A model generated the notes under the pieces. The model saw only the letters and a list, made by a program, of their open reading frames with translations, was not told the DNA's origin and did not search any database. A stretch of DNA of 64,000 nucleotides, taken from the NCBI RefSeq assembly GCF_040802235.1, contig NC_133156.1:183098351-183162350 (forward strand), read 5' to 3'. Positions 39,701 to 50,466 of the stretch are shown in pieces. The position numbers and the translations under genes were made by a program. Position 1 is the first letter of the stretch. The number at the start of each line of letters is the position of its first letter. Source of the DNA: Manis javanica (taxonomy: Eukaryota > Chordata > Mammalia > Pholidota > Manidae).

Positions 39701-42050
39701 TGACTAGTGAGACTAGAGGGATTGGGATTACTGCTCCATGGAGAGGACTCTGGGCACTGCTGGGCATTTTAAAAGACCTGGTCTCTTTTCCACCCCATTG
39801 ATTACACATCCATGGTTCACCTCCAGGCATAGGAGAGTCTTAACCAGAGAAGGGGGGAAAGTGACCAAACTGGTTTTTGCCCTCCACCCTTACCTAGTGA
39901 AGGTCCCAGAAACCCAGGAGCATAGTGACTGGGGAAACAGGACAATGAGCACGGACTTCCCTTCTTCTCGCCACTGCAGTGATTTGTGGTTTCTCAAGGT
40001 TGGCGCAAAGTTCCTGCTCTGTTTGGAAGAACTGGGATCTCATGAGTGTTTGGAGAACTGGCTGCTTTCCTGGCTGGAAGGCCTGCCTGGGGCATCTACC
40101 TTCTGCACTGACTTTTCTCTGCCCAGGTTGCCAGGGCAGGGGCCAGAAAGGACGCTTGGAGGAATGCGTGGGAGCGCTGCTCAGTCCGTACCTGCAGGTA
40201 AGTGGGGCCATAGTGAAACTGGCCTGTGACTCACTTGGGCCCTGCAAAGTGGGAAATGAAACTCCTCATGGCTGGGATTTGTGCAGCCACTGTCCGTGAA
40301 ACCCCAGAGTGTCAACAGCCCAGGATTCTGGGTGCTCTTGCTCAGCTTCCTCATGCTGGAGCAGCCTTTTGCCCAGCTACTGGCAGAATATCTACTTGAG
40401 GCCCCCATCTCCCTCACTTGGAGTAAATGCCCACCCAGGCCTAGCCCCCTCTTACTCAGCGGGCCCCAGCTTGGGGTGGCTTCCGGATCCTTTCCTGGGC
40501 ATGTGGGCATTCCATCAGTAACTCATGCTACAAACAAGCAGATATTGGGGAAGTAATTTTGGACAGAAAGGGAAGGAAACTGACAGAAGTCCATTTTTGA
40601 CACTCCCAAGTTGTGTTGTGTGGCAGCTTCTTTCCCTCCAAGGCCCCGGGAGGAGAACAGGACCCCCAAAGGCCTCTTCTACCAGGGTCTTGAGTAACTT
40701 TTCCTCCACCCCCAGGCCCTGGACTATGATAGGTTGTAGATGTAGGGCCAAGAGCAGAAAGTAACTCTGGGGTTAGAGTGGGTATCAAGTGGCAGAGCCA
40801 GAAGCAGAATGCTGTAACTCCTCTGAACCCTGGTGGAACCAAGGCTCTGCAACTATACGCTGGTATAGTCCTAAGTGTCCAGGGACAGGCCGTGAGTTAG
40901 AGTGAGGCCTTCAGTTCGTGGAATTAGCTAATGTCAAAGCTTAGAACAGATAGCAGTCCTGAGAGTTACAGGTGGAATGTGGGTAGGGAGGAAATGAGGT
41001 AGGATGAATGGGGGACCATCCTTGTGACCCTGCATTTTCCCAGCACTTGGGCAGTATGGCGTGGGGTCCCCTCTAGGTTTTCTCATCCAGTCAGAGAAGT
41101 GGCTCCAGTCTTGGGCCTAGTCTGCCTAGAGGGAGCAGTAGGGGGCCTATAAGTAGCATGGACTGAGCAGGGAGGTAGGATCCTCTGAAATATCAAAGGC
41201 AGCAAGAGCCCCTGCAAGTATAGGCAGCTTTCTCACTGGCCCTGCTCATTTAGTTTCCATCCCTTGTCCCTGACACTACCCTGTCACCCAGATCCACTGG
41301 TTTAGACTCAGCAAGACTGGGCCAGCTTTCTGGTCCTGTGGCCAAGTTTTTATACATTGCTGGTACCATATAAATCACTTCTCTCATGCCTTTGCTATGG
41401 AAATGAATGAGAACTGCTGGAAAGAAGCAGTAGCTTCTAGAAGACAGATCCTAATCTACAGACTGTAGGCTTCAGAGTTGAAAAATGATCAGCCATCAAC
41501 TGATCATTCATTTATCTTTCATCCATCCATCTATCGATCTTCCCTCCCTCCCTCTCTCCCTCCCTCCATCCATCCCATCCCATCCATCCATCCATCCATC
41601 CATCCATCCATCCAGTTATCTGGACCAACTTCCTTTTCTGTTTCCCTCATTCTCTCCTTTCCTCTCATCCCTACCTTCCAAGAAGTATTTGTTTGGAATC
41701 TGTTAATGTACAAGGTTTCTCAGAGTTGGTGGATTTCAAGCTTTCATGAGCAGCTTCCCAAGAGAAAACAGTCCTTTACAGAGGCCCACACCAACCCCTC
41801 TCTGCCCTGAGCATCACACACATATGAAAGAACAGTTCCTGGTCGGATGTTGCTGAAACTGCCCCGGCCCTGCCCCCACCACCACTTTGAGAAGCTCACA
41901 AGTGCAGGAAGCTGGGAGGAGAACCCAAGTTTTACATTTACATTTTAACCCTGCAAGCCCCATTTTTATAGAGGGATGCTGTATCATTTAAGATGCCTTA
42001 GTAACAGAAAGTAGACTATTTGATTGCAGATTTCCTTACTGGTCTCGTTG
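39700..42050. other. Intergenic sequence upstream of CD207, no gene seen
   Basis: Moderate-GC unique DNA plus a pyrimidine microsatellite listed separately. Open frames on both strands overlap and have no known domain. Regulatory elements of the former CD207 gene would be expected here, but none is recognisable by eye. Confidence 0.45.
41519..41616. repeat. (CATC)n / (CCCT)n compound microsatellite
   Basis: CATC units, then CCCT/CTCC units, then a clean run of CATC at about 41,581-41,613. The repeats create spurious open frames on both strands. Confidence 0.9.
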
Positions 42051-42059
42051 CTTCCATGA

Positions 42060-42575
42060 TTTCCACATCCTAATCTATGCTCCTTACCATGATTAGAGGG
42101 CTCTTTCCACAGTGTCCCTGTCTTTGTCTCTCTCTTGCCTGAAGTTCTTCACTGGCTCCATGTCACCCATATGCCTTTTGGATCTTCTTGATCTCATCAT
42201 ATTCTTCCTCTTTGGCCCCAAGCCCCACTGCCCCTCTGTCATATACTTTATGTCCCAATACCACCAAGCTAGTGACAGTTTGCCAGGGACTCTATGCTGT
42301 CTTATGCCTCCATCCTTTTGAGCATGCTAACATCTCTACCTGGAACTTTTTACTGTTACTCTTTTCTCTGTACTTCCTTTGAGCTATGCATATGCTTTTA
42401 TTATGCTCCTTACCCTGTACTACAATTTATTTGCTCAGGTCTGTCTTTCCTACCAGACTATGAGTTGCTTCAGTGCCAGGACTGTGAGTTATTCATCTTT
42501 GTGGCCCAGTCCTCGTATAGTGCCTGGTACCTAAAAGGCACTCAATATGTATTTGTGGGATGAATGAGTGGGTGG
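42060..42575 (+). repeat. L2 LINE 3' region, upstream of CD207
   Basis: L2-like sequence with the end pattern 'CAGTCCTCGTATAGTGCCTGG', 'AAAGGCACTCAATATGTATTTG' and a TGAATGAGTGGGTGGG tail. Similar copies lie at 49,090-49,865 and 51,320-52,010. Confidence 0.75.
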
Positions 42576-42843
42576 GTGGATGATGGGTGAGCAGAGACTT
42601 ATAGTCTTGGGAATCAATGGTTAAAATGCCCATGTAACAGACCCCCAGAGAAGACTACAGATGGCCTCTTCCTGAATGAAGAGAGGACTGAGCTGTGGCC
42701 TAGGCCTCCCAAGTTGTCTAAGCCAGGAATGGGGACCTTTGGGATGACATGACGACCTCCTACAGAACTCACTTCCCGTTTCCTCTAGATTAGAGGTCCC
42801 TGGGGAGACAGCCAGCTGAAAGCACCTGGGCCGCAGGGGGAGC

Positions 42844-42923
42844 ATGCAGGACGAAGGCTACAGAGCGAGGCCCCTGATGTGCACTTCTCTGTAGATAGCA
42901 GAACATCTCCCTCTGGCCCCGAG
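42844..42923 (+). pseudogene. CD207: CD207 exon 1 remnant (cytosolic tail)
   Basis: It corresponds to the N-terminal cytosolic tail. EAPDVHFSVD is read in one frame from 42,867. The ATG at 42,844 is 23 bp upstream, so it is not in that frame and hits TAG at 42,892-42,894. After the GAT codon at 42,894-42,896, one base is missing relative to human, so NISLWPRE is read only in another frame. The expected donor position reads CCGAG|GCAAATG, a GC in place of GT. Confidence 0.88.
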
Positions 42924-43035
42924 GCAAATGCTGGTCACTGCTTGGGACCCACCCAGGGCTCTGTGCTCAGGATCCACTCAGTGCTCTGTACTCAGCTGTT
43001 TGCTAGCCCTTCAACATTGTCTTCTCTTCCAGCAG

Positions 43036-43152
43036 AGCCTCCTGCCAACACAGGTCCATCTCTGGTTCTGAGGGAACCATCCACGGTCCGTGCTGCAGGA
43101 ATCTTCCTGATACTGGTCCTGGTCGCCTCCATCTTGCTGCAGGCCATTCTCT
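43036..43152 (+). pseudogene. CD207: CD207 exon 2 remnant (transmembrane segment)
   Basis: The acceptor is CTTCTCTTCCAGCAG and the donor TCTCT|GTAGGT. In the expected phase it reads PPANTGPSLVLREPST followed by the hydrophobic span AAGIFLILVLVASILLQAIL, which is the type II signal anchor. This exon by itself is intact. The tandem CAGCAG gives two possible acceptors three bases apart. Confidence 0.92.
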
Positions 43153-44159
43153 GTAGGTCTTCAGGTTTTATTGCCTGCTTGGTCCTTCTCCAAGGCCAGT
43201 CACCTCCCTCAACATCCAGACCCTCTCTTTACCACTCTCCAGGGGTCTCCTGCCTGTAGCGTTTGCATTTGCTTCATTTCTCCTCTTTCCACCAGGAGTC
43301 ACAGGGTTTCCCATTCCCAGTAAGATGAGCTGCCACTCTTTGCCTCCCCATTCCAAGCAGATTTTCCTGACTGGGATGAGCACTCACATGCTTGTGCTAA
43401 AGGGTATTCTCTTCTGTTCCCAGGTAACGTCCACTCATTTCTGCATGCTGTGTCACTTTCTCCCCCCTCTCAGCTCCGTGTCCCTTTGATTCAGATCCTT
43501 GTGGGCAGCCCCCAACAGTGAGCAAAGAGCTGGAGTCCCAACTTATCCTTAGCCCCAATTAGATGGAGAACCTGGCTGGTAGGCAACAAATCTCCATGGT
43601 TCATCTCATCACCAGGACCCCTTCCTGTTCTTTCCATCCTCCTGCTCCCGAGGAGACCGTAACAAGGGAGCCGTCCTGCTGGCTCACTGGATATGTGACT
43701 TATCTTTCCTCCTTTCCTTGCTTTGTCCAGCCTCATGGCCTGTGCTGCTAGCAGAGCCTTATCCCTACCAGCAGGTCTCCAGAAAGCAGACAGAACATCT
43801 GCCTTTATCCAAGGCCCAGGACATATTCAGGCTCAGACTTGGAGCCTCTGCTGTGAGCCCTCTTGGTTTATTTTTGGTCTCCTATATGGCACCCAAGCCT
43901 GTAACTTAAACAAAGTGTGACAGTGGTTTGGAAAAGTGGAGGGGAAAGTGGATTCGTAATTCTCCATTTCAGTATTCTCTGGGAAAGAAGTCACTTCCAG
44001 ATTAGAAATCTGCCTGGCTAGCCCCTCCCATGGCCATGGTGAGGGGCATGCGGGCAGATGTGGGAGGACGTTGCCTTAGCTGATGGCCATTGGAGGAGTC
44101 TCTTAAAGGACTGGGTCCTAATCCCTGATTCTGCTTCCTGTGAGGTCCTTTAACAGAGA

Positions 44160-44255
44160 GCCTGTATTTTATTTATCTTTGCATCATCTGCATCTACAAG
44201 GGTTCCTGGCACATGTGAAGTGCCGAAGAGCCCATGTTTGTTGAATGAATAGCAC
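44160..44255 (+). repeat. L2 LINE 3'-end fragment in CD207 intron 2
   Basis: The tail pattern 'GGTTCCTGGCACATGTGAAG' and TTTGTTGAATGAATAG is typical of L2. Confidence 0.7.
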
Positions 44256-44386
44256 TATGAGTGAATGGAGCAGAGGGTCCTTGAGAAGCTTGAGCCTATC
44301 CCTGCCCTTCCTTCATCATTGGGACAACACCCTGACTCCTGACCTGGGGATCCCTTTGACTGACCTTTTGACTTTTTCTGATCCAG

Positions 44387-44763
44387 ATCCCTGGTTTATG
44401 GGCACAATATCAGATGTAAAGACCAGTGCCCAGCTGCTGAAAGGTTGTGTGGACAACATCAGCACCCTGGGTTCTGAAATTAAGAGGAATACAGGTGGTG
44501 TGGAGGTGTACCTGGCATTCAGGTCCAGATGGTGAATACCAGCCTGAATCATGTGCATTCTTAGATCCGGAGGTTGGAAACTGGCATGCAGGAAGCCAGT
44601 GCCCAGATCCAGATGTTAACAAGAAGTTGGGAGGAATTCAGTGATTTAAACACCCAAATCTCCAAGTTAAAAAGAGATGTGGATAAAGCCAGTGCTTTAA
44701 ATGCAAAGGTCCGGGGGCTCCAGAGCAGCCTGGAGAATATCAGCAAGCTGCTCACACAGCAAA
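44387..44763 (+). pseudogene. CD207: CD207 exon 3 remnant (coiled-coil neck), frameshift plus nonsense
   Basis: The acceptor CTGATCCAG and the donor AAA|GTAAGT are good. The first part reads PWFMGTISDVKTSAQLLKG and so on to about 44,505. The frame then shifts and terminates at TGA 44,533-44,535. The homologous frame resumes as QVQMVNTSLNHVHS and meets TAG at 44,562-44,564, where langerin has glutamine (CAG to TAG). It then runs open to the donor as heptad-like neck sequence. The exon is 377 bp against an expected 375, consistent with a net frameshift. Confidence 0.93.
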
Positions 44764-45322
44764 GTAAGTGATTCAGGAAAGAATGTTGCCAGCCAGTGGC
44801 CCATGGGGCCATTGGGCTGATGTATGTGGTGGGAAGGGGTAGAGGAGCAGGGCAGGCATGGCTGGAAAGTTAAGAACAGAGTACTCAGCACTGGGCTGGG
44901 GATGTGCTTAGGGGCTGTTCAGGAGAGAAGGGACCAGGGACCAGCCTGGGCTCCCACACCATGGCACAGAGTGGGAAGGTGTCAGGCACTCTCTCTGCCC
45001 TGGCCCAAACTTGGCCATTTTCATTAAGTTCCTTCCCTAGAGCCCAGGGACTCAGCCACTTGTGATGATCAATGGAGACTTGCTTCTTCCTCATGGGAGA
45101 GATGGATTCGTAATCCATCCTCTCATTCTCCTCTCTCTGAACCCAGAGACCCTACCATTGTCAGTCAGGCTCTCAGGATCTGAGAGAATGTCCCCAAGTT
45201 CCAAGGACCCCAGGACCCAACCCCAGTCTCCACTGTCTCTGAGAACCCCCTCAAACACCCTCTTCGGTCAGCACCCAGAGCACACAGGAGCGACAAGCTT
45301 CCTGCTCATCCTTGTTTTCCAG

Positions 45323-45473
45323 ATGACATTCTACAAATGGTTTCTCAAGGCTCAAAGTACTTCAATGGGAACTTCTATTACTTTTTTCAAATACCAAAGA
45401 CCTGGTACAGTGCGCAGCAGTTCTGCATGTCCAGAGATTCACACCTGACTTCAGTGACCTCAGAGAGTGACAG
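45323..45473 (+). pseudogene. CD207: CD207 exon 4 remnant (start of lectin domain), 1-bp deletion
   Basis: The acceptor is TTGTTTTCCAG and the donor CAG|GTGAGT. It reads NDILQMVSQGSKYFNG, then NFYYFFQIPKTWYSAQQFC and SRDSHLTSVTSESD, the opening of the C-type lectin fold with its first conserved cysteine. At the end, human GAGCAG is GACAG here. Exon 4 therefore ends two bases past a codon boundary, and splicing to exon 5 would be out of frame. Confidence 0.93.
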
Positions 45474-45499
45474 GTGAGTGCTGTCCCTGTGGGCTCTAA

Positions 45500-45970
45500 G
45501 AAGGGCTGTCTTAGTAGCTCTATCAGGTAGGATGGGCAAAGATACCCCAAGTTCCCAAATATCAGTGGCCTTACAGTGAAGGATTGCATCCGTTTACACT
45601 GCACGTTCAATAAGGGCTGGCAAAGAGTTTTCTGCTTACCGTGGTTATGCAAGGACCTCACCAAAGGGGACTTCATCTCAGCATGTTCTCCCAGTTATTG
45701 AGGCAGTGAAAGGGAACTTGGCAAATTGTGTGTTGGCTCTTAAAGCTTATACCTAGAAACAATAGACGTCACTTCTGCTCACATTTTTCATTGGCCAAAG
45801 CAAATGCCGCAGAACTCCTGGCTTCAAAGAGGGCAAGGAGGGACAGTCTCTTCATGTGCCCAGAAAACAGATGTGTTTGTGAGTAGCATTAGTGACACTA
45901 CATAATCCAAGTAGGCTTCTACCTGGTGAGGCAGAATATTGAATAATCCCCTTCCTCTGGGATGTGGCTA
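45500..45970. repeat. Ancient interspersed repeat in CD207 intron 4, family not named
   Basis: Blocks such as 'CTCACATTTTTCATTGGCCAAAGC' followed by 'ACTCCTGGCTTCAAAG' belong to a widespread mammalian repeat. The subfamily is not assigned. Confidence 0.5.
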
Positions 45971-46079
45971 GCAGAACAGGTGAGAGCATGGGCTGGGGAG
46001 TCAGAGACCAGAGTCCCAGCCATGCCTGTAACTACTCTTGGAGCCCTGGGAGTTTATTTAAGTTCACCAGGCCTCAGCC

Positions 46080-46200
46080 TATTAGTCCATAGGTAATAGC
46101 TCTTACCTCAGAGAATAAGTAAGTGAATGCACATAAATGCAGAGTGCCTCACACATATTAAGCGCTCACTAAGTTTAGCTTTTATTATCTGGGCCATTCT
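46080..46200. repeat. MIR SINE fragment in CD207 intron 4
   Basis: MIR-like 'GAGAATAAGTAAGTGAATGC ... CACACATATTAAGCGCTCA' pattern. Confidence 0.6.
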
Positions 46201-46484
46201 CCCGGGGTCTTTGTTCTGGGGGTTAGCTGAGCCTTTCTTGTACCCCAGCAGCTGCTTCCTGAGGGGCAGAAAGGCCTGGGTGTTGAGTCTGTTAGTTGTA
46301 GGCCAAAGACACATCAGAATTTGGAAGGGGGACTCTAGGCTCTGGACAGGGACAAGAGGCTTGGGAGAGGTCAGAGTGTGTGGTGTGTCTGTGGGGCTGT
46401 CACTGAGGACAGGTGAGGAACACCCAGAGAGCTGTGGCAACTCCAAGTTGTGGCAGTGTCCCTGTTCACCCTCCTTTCCTACAG

Positions 46485-46556
46485 GAGTATCTGTACAAGA
46501 CAGCTGGTGGGCTTTCCCACTGGATCAGCCTGACCAAAGCAGGGCATGAGGGGGAC
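46485..46556 (+). pseudogene. CD207: CD207 exon 5 remnant, cut at its 3' side by the L1 junction
   Basis: The acceptor is CTTTCCTACAG. It reads [20 protein letters not shown] then HEGD, after which langerin continues with a tryptophan-rich segment. Here the homology ends at GAC (46,554-46,556) and sequence switches directly to L1 ORF2. No donor, no remaining exon 5 and no exon 6 follow. Confidence 0.93.
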
Positions 46557-48920
46557 AGTATTCTAAAATCCATCAATATCATCCACCACATCAACAAAAA
46601 GAAGGACAAAAACCACATGATCATCTCCATAGACGCTGAAAAAGCATTCTACAAAATTCAACATCCATTCATGATAAAAACTCTCAAAAAAATGGGTATT
46701 GAGGGCAAGTAACTCAACATAATAAAGGCCATATATGACAAACCCACAGCCAACATCATACTGAACAGCGAGAAGCTGAAAGCTTTTCCTCAAAGATCTA
46801 GAACAAGACAGGGATGCCCACTCTCCCCACTGTTATTCAACATAGTACTGGAGGTCCTAGCCACAGCAATCAGACAAAACAAAGAAATACAAGGCATCCA
46901 GATTGGTAAAGAAGAAGTCAAACTGTCACTATTTGCAGATGACATGATATTGTACATAAAAAACCCTAAAGACTCCACTCCAAAACTACTAGAACAAGTA
47001 TCTGAATTCAGCAAAGTTGCAGGATACAAAATTAATACACAAATCTGTTGCTTTCCTATATACTAACAATGAACTAGCAGAAAGAGAAATCAGGAAAACA
47101 ATTCCATTCATAATTGCATCAAAAAGAATAAAATACCTAGGAATAAATCTAACCAAGGAAGTGAAAGACCTATACCCTGAAAACTACAAGACACTCCTAA
47201 GAGAAATTAAAGAGGACATTAACAAATAGAAACTCATCCCATGCTCTTGGCTAGGAAGAATTAATATTGTCAAAATGGCCATCCTGCCTAAAGCAATCTA
47301 CAGATTCAATGCAATCCCCATCAAAATACCAACAGCATTCTTCAGTGAACTGGAACAGATAGTTTTAAAATTCATATGGAACCACAAAAGACTCCGAATA
47401 GCCAAAGCAATCCTGAGAAGGAAGAATAAAGCAGGGGGATTGCTTCCCAACTTCAAGCTCTACTACAAAGCCACAGTAATTAAGACAATTTGGTACTGGC
47501 ACAAGAACAGACCCACAGACCACTGGAACAGAATAGAGAGTCCAGATATTAACTCAAACATATATGATCAATTAATATATGACAAAGGAGCCATGGACAT
47601 ACAATGGGGAAATTACAGCCTCTTCAACAACTGGTTTTGGCAAAACTGGACAGCTACATGTAAGAGAATGAAACTGGATCACTGTCTAACCCCATACACA
47701 AAAGTAAATTTGAAATGGATCAAAGACCTGAATGTAAGTCATGAAACCATAAAACTCTTAGAAAACAACATAGGCAAAAATCTCTTGGACATAAACATGA
47801 GCAACTTCTTCATGAACATATCTCCCTGGGCAAGGGAAACAAAAGCAAAAATGAACAAGTGGAACTATATCAAGCTGAAAAGCTTCTGTACAGCAAAGGA
47901 CACCACCAATAGAACAAAAAAGCATCCTACAGTATGGAAGAATATATTCATAAATGACATATCCGATAAAGGGTTGACATCCAAAATATATAAAGAGCTC
48001 ACACACCTCAACAGAAAGCAAATAATCCAATTAAAAAATGGGCAGAGGAGCTGAACAGACACTTCTCCAAAGAAGAAATTCAGATGGCCAACAGACACAT
48101 GAAAGGATGCTCCACATCACTAGTCATCAGAGAAATGCAAATTAAAACCACAATGAGATATCACCTCACACCAGTAAGGACTGCCACCATCCAAAAGACA
48201 AACAACAACAAATGTTGGCGAGGTTGTGGAGAAAGGGGAACCCTCCTACACTGCTGGTGGAAATGTAAATTAGTTCAAACATTGTGGAAAGCAGTATGGA
48301 GGTTCCTCAAAAAACTAAAAATAGAAATACCATTTGACCCAGGAATTCCACTCATAGGAATTTACCCTAAGAACGCAGCAGCCCAGTTTGAAAAAGACAT
48401 ATGCACCCCTATGTTTATCACAGCACTGTTTACAATAGTCAAGAAATGCAAACAGTGTAAGTGTCCATCTGTAGATGAATGGATAAACAACATGGATGGA
48501 GCTAGAGGGTATTATGCTCAGTGAAATAAGCTAGGCGGAGAAAGACCAGTATCAAATGATTTCACTCATCTATGGAGTATAAGAACAAAGAAAAAAACTG
48601 AAGGAGCAAAACAGCAGCAGACTCACAGACCCAAGAATGGACTAACAGTTACCAAAGGTAAAGGGACTGGGGAGGATGGGTGGGAAGGGAGGGATAATGG
48701 GGGGGAAAGAAAGGGGGCATTATGATTAGCATGTATAATATGGGGGGTGGGGGCATGGGGAGGGCTGTACAACACAGAGAAGACAAGTAGTGATTCTACA
48801 GCATCTTGCTGCACTGATGGGCAGTGACTGTAGTGGGGTATGTGGGACTGACTTACTGATGGGGGTGTCTAGTAGATATAATGTTCCTCATGTAATTGTA
48901 GATTAATGATACAAAAAAAA
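46557..48920 (+). mobile_element. 5'-truncated L1 at the CD207/DUSP11 junction, no target-site duplication
   Basis: LINE-1 on the plus strand from within the reverse transcriptase ([19 protein letters not shown]) through the catalytic [14 protein letters not shown] region, the C-terminal part ([20 protein letters not shown]) and a short 3' UTR to the tail GATACAAAAAAAAA at about 48,911-48,920. Stops and frameshifts break the ORF (for example at about 46,711 and 47,227). It is closely related to the 32.6-34.9 kb copy but in the opposite orientation. The 3' flank (GTAAGACTTACTTAG) does not repeat the 5' flank (CATGAGGGGGACAG), so this is not a simple insertion into exon 5. Confidence 0.93.
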
Positions 48921-49089
48921 AGTAAGACTTACTTAGTATGATGGCATATTTATCAGGAACCAACAAACACCAAAAGACAAACTGGGAAAAATATTAACAT
49001 TGAATCTAAAAAGCACTATCTAATCATCTATATGGGCTAGAAACTTGGAAGTCACCATCACTATCAGCCATTTCTTCCTTATCCCCCTG

Positions 49090-49865
49090 CTCAACCCACC
49101 ACCAAGTTGTAACAAGGGTATTACCTAAGTATCTCTAGAGTATGTTCACAGCTTTACACAAAAATGACCATGCCACACCCAAGCCACCATTATGCCTCTT
49201 GTACAAAAATCTCCTAACTTATCTCATTGCTTCCACTTTTTCCCCTATAATGTATTCTCCACTTGGTGGCAAAATGATAGGTTGAAAATGGAAATTTGAT
49301 CATGCTCCACACACTCACCTTCAACCCTGTTGAACAAAAAAGTTCAACAGTTCTCTGCTACTCATAAGACAAAGTCTAAAACCTTAAAGAGAGGCCTGCA
49401 TGACCTAGCTCCATACTTCCAGCTCCATTTAACACCTTACTCCCTCCAGGCCCAGACCCCAGGCCAGTCCCTCCAACACAGCACATGCTTTCCTGTTGTC
49501 AGTATTTGCTATTCCTTTGACCTAGAATTCTCCCCCCAATGTCCCTACCTGGTTAATACCTATTTATCCTTCAGGTATCAACTCAATCATCTGTATGGAA
49601 ACCTCTAATCTCTGTGATGAGGCCAAATCCTCCCTAGTAACGTGCTCTCACAGTACCATGTCCTGTCCATCCTGGCACTTGTTCGGGTTGTAATTCTACA
49701 GGCAACTATGTGATTCTAGAGTATCTAGTCCCTCTCTAGACTGGTAGGATTCAGAGAAGGCTGGTCAAGTCTCTCTGCCCACAAAGTCTCACAAGTCTTT
49801 TTGCCAGCACCCAGCACAGTGCTTACACATAGAAGGTGCCTAATAAATATTTTCTGAATGAACAT
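49090..49865 (+). repeat. L2 LINE 3' region
   Basis: It ends with the L2 hallmark CACAGTGCTTACACATAGAA, then GGTGCCTAATAAATATTTTC and TGAATGAA. Upstream it has the pyrimidine-rich L2 'CTCCTAACTTATCTCATTGC' region. Confidence 0.8.
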
Positions 49866-49869
49866 AAAT

Positions 49870-50300
49870 TGGCACAGTGCAGCAACATCCACAAAAACAC
49901 AAGGGTTGCTCTGATTCAGAAATTCCATTCTGAGTGAAATTGTCTCTGAGAAGATAGTATATATGTATTCAAAGATGTTCATACAGGAATATTCATTACT
50001 TCAATATTTTATAATATCAACAACTTATGACTTTCTTATGGTCATCAGTAAGCGAAGGAGCAATGCAACCTTAAAAAAGAATGAGGTCTCCAAAGACTTT
50101 TATATGAAGACATCTGCCATACACTAAATTATAAAACAGGATGTCTAAATATTATACCATTAACCTGAAATTAGTATGTCAACTATACTTCAATGAAAAA
50201 TTTTTAAATAAAAATAAAAAATAAAATCCCTTCTCAAAATAAATAAGTAAATAAATATAATACCATTAAAATACATGTATATGCTTATGTCTGCATTTTT
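49870..50300 (+). repeat. Old L1 3' end, plus strand
   Basis: It ends in CAACTATACTTCAATGAAAA followed by A-rich sequence, the typical old L1 3' end. Preceding blocks match degraded L1. Confidence 0.65.
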
Positions 50301-50466
50301 CAAGTGTGAAAAAACAGGTTAAACGATGGCCGGTGGTATCTCTGGGTGGGGGTAGGACTGCTTTCTCCTTCATAAGCTTCTATGCTGATTTTCTGCAACC
50401 AGCCTCCATTACGATTGTAAACCAAACAACTGGAACAGGGTCTGCCTCTCGAGGTTGGCAACTCAC

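Larger units (their letters stand above)
42844..46556 (+). pseudogene. CD207: CD207 (langerin) unitary pseudogene, exons 1-5, truncated
   Basis: Langerin is a type II membrane C-type lectin of Langerhans cells. It binds mannose-type glycans and builds Birbeck granules, and has a short cytosolic tail, one membrane segment, a coiled-coil neck and a Ca2+-dependent lectin domain. Exon order, phases and protein similarity to human langerin are unmistakable, for example GTISDVKTSAQLLKG, SALNAKVRGLQSSLENISKL and KTWYSAQQFCMSRDSHLTSV. The gene cannot make the protein. Exon 1 has the ATG out of frame and a 1-bp deletion, and its donor is GC. Exon 3 has a frameshift and a TAG. Exon 4 lacks 1 bp at its end. 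Exon 5 stops after 72 bp, where an L1 begins, and exon 6 (the rest of the lectin domain) is absent. Several independent lesions argue for an old loss rather than sequencing error. Confidence 0.95.
48921..50466. other. Left end of DUSP11 intron 5, filled with L2 and L1
   Basis: After the L1 tail there is an L2 3' region (about 49,090-49,865), then an old L1 3' end (about 49,870-50,300), then unique sequence to exon 5. I searched both strands for the next DUSP11 exon (continuing after GYLICR) and saw nothing resembling it. Confidence 0.6.

Noticed and set aside
41478-41810. Serine/proline/histidine-rich open frames
   Set aside because: Products of the CATC/CCCT microsatellite.
47275-48524. Long plus-strand frames of 259 and 146 codons
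   Set aside because: They are pieces of L1 ORF2 and are annotated as part of the mobile element, not as genes.
48921-50466. Search for DUSP11 exon 6 and for CD207 exon 6 or CLEC4F
   Set aside because: Only L2 and L1 sequence was found. No segment resembles the next DUSP11 exon or a lectin-domain end.
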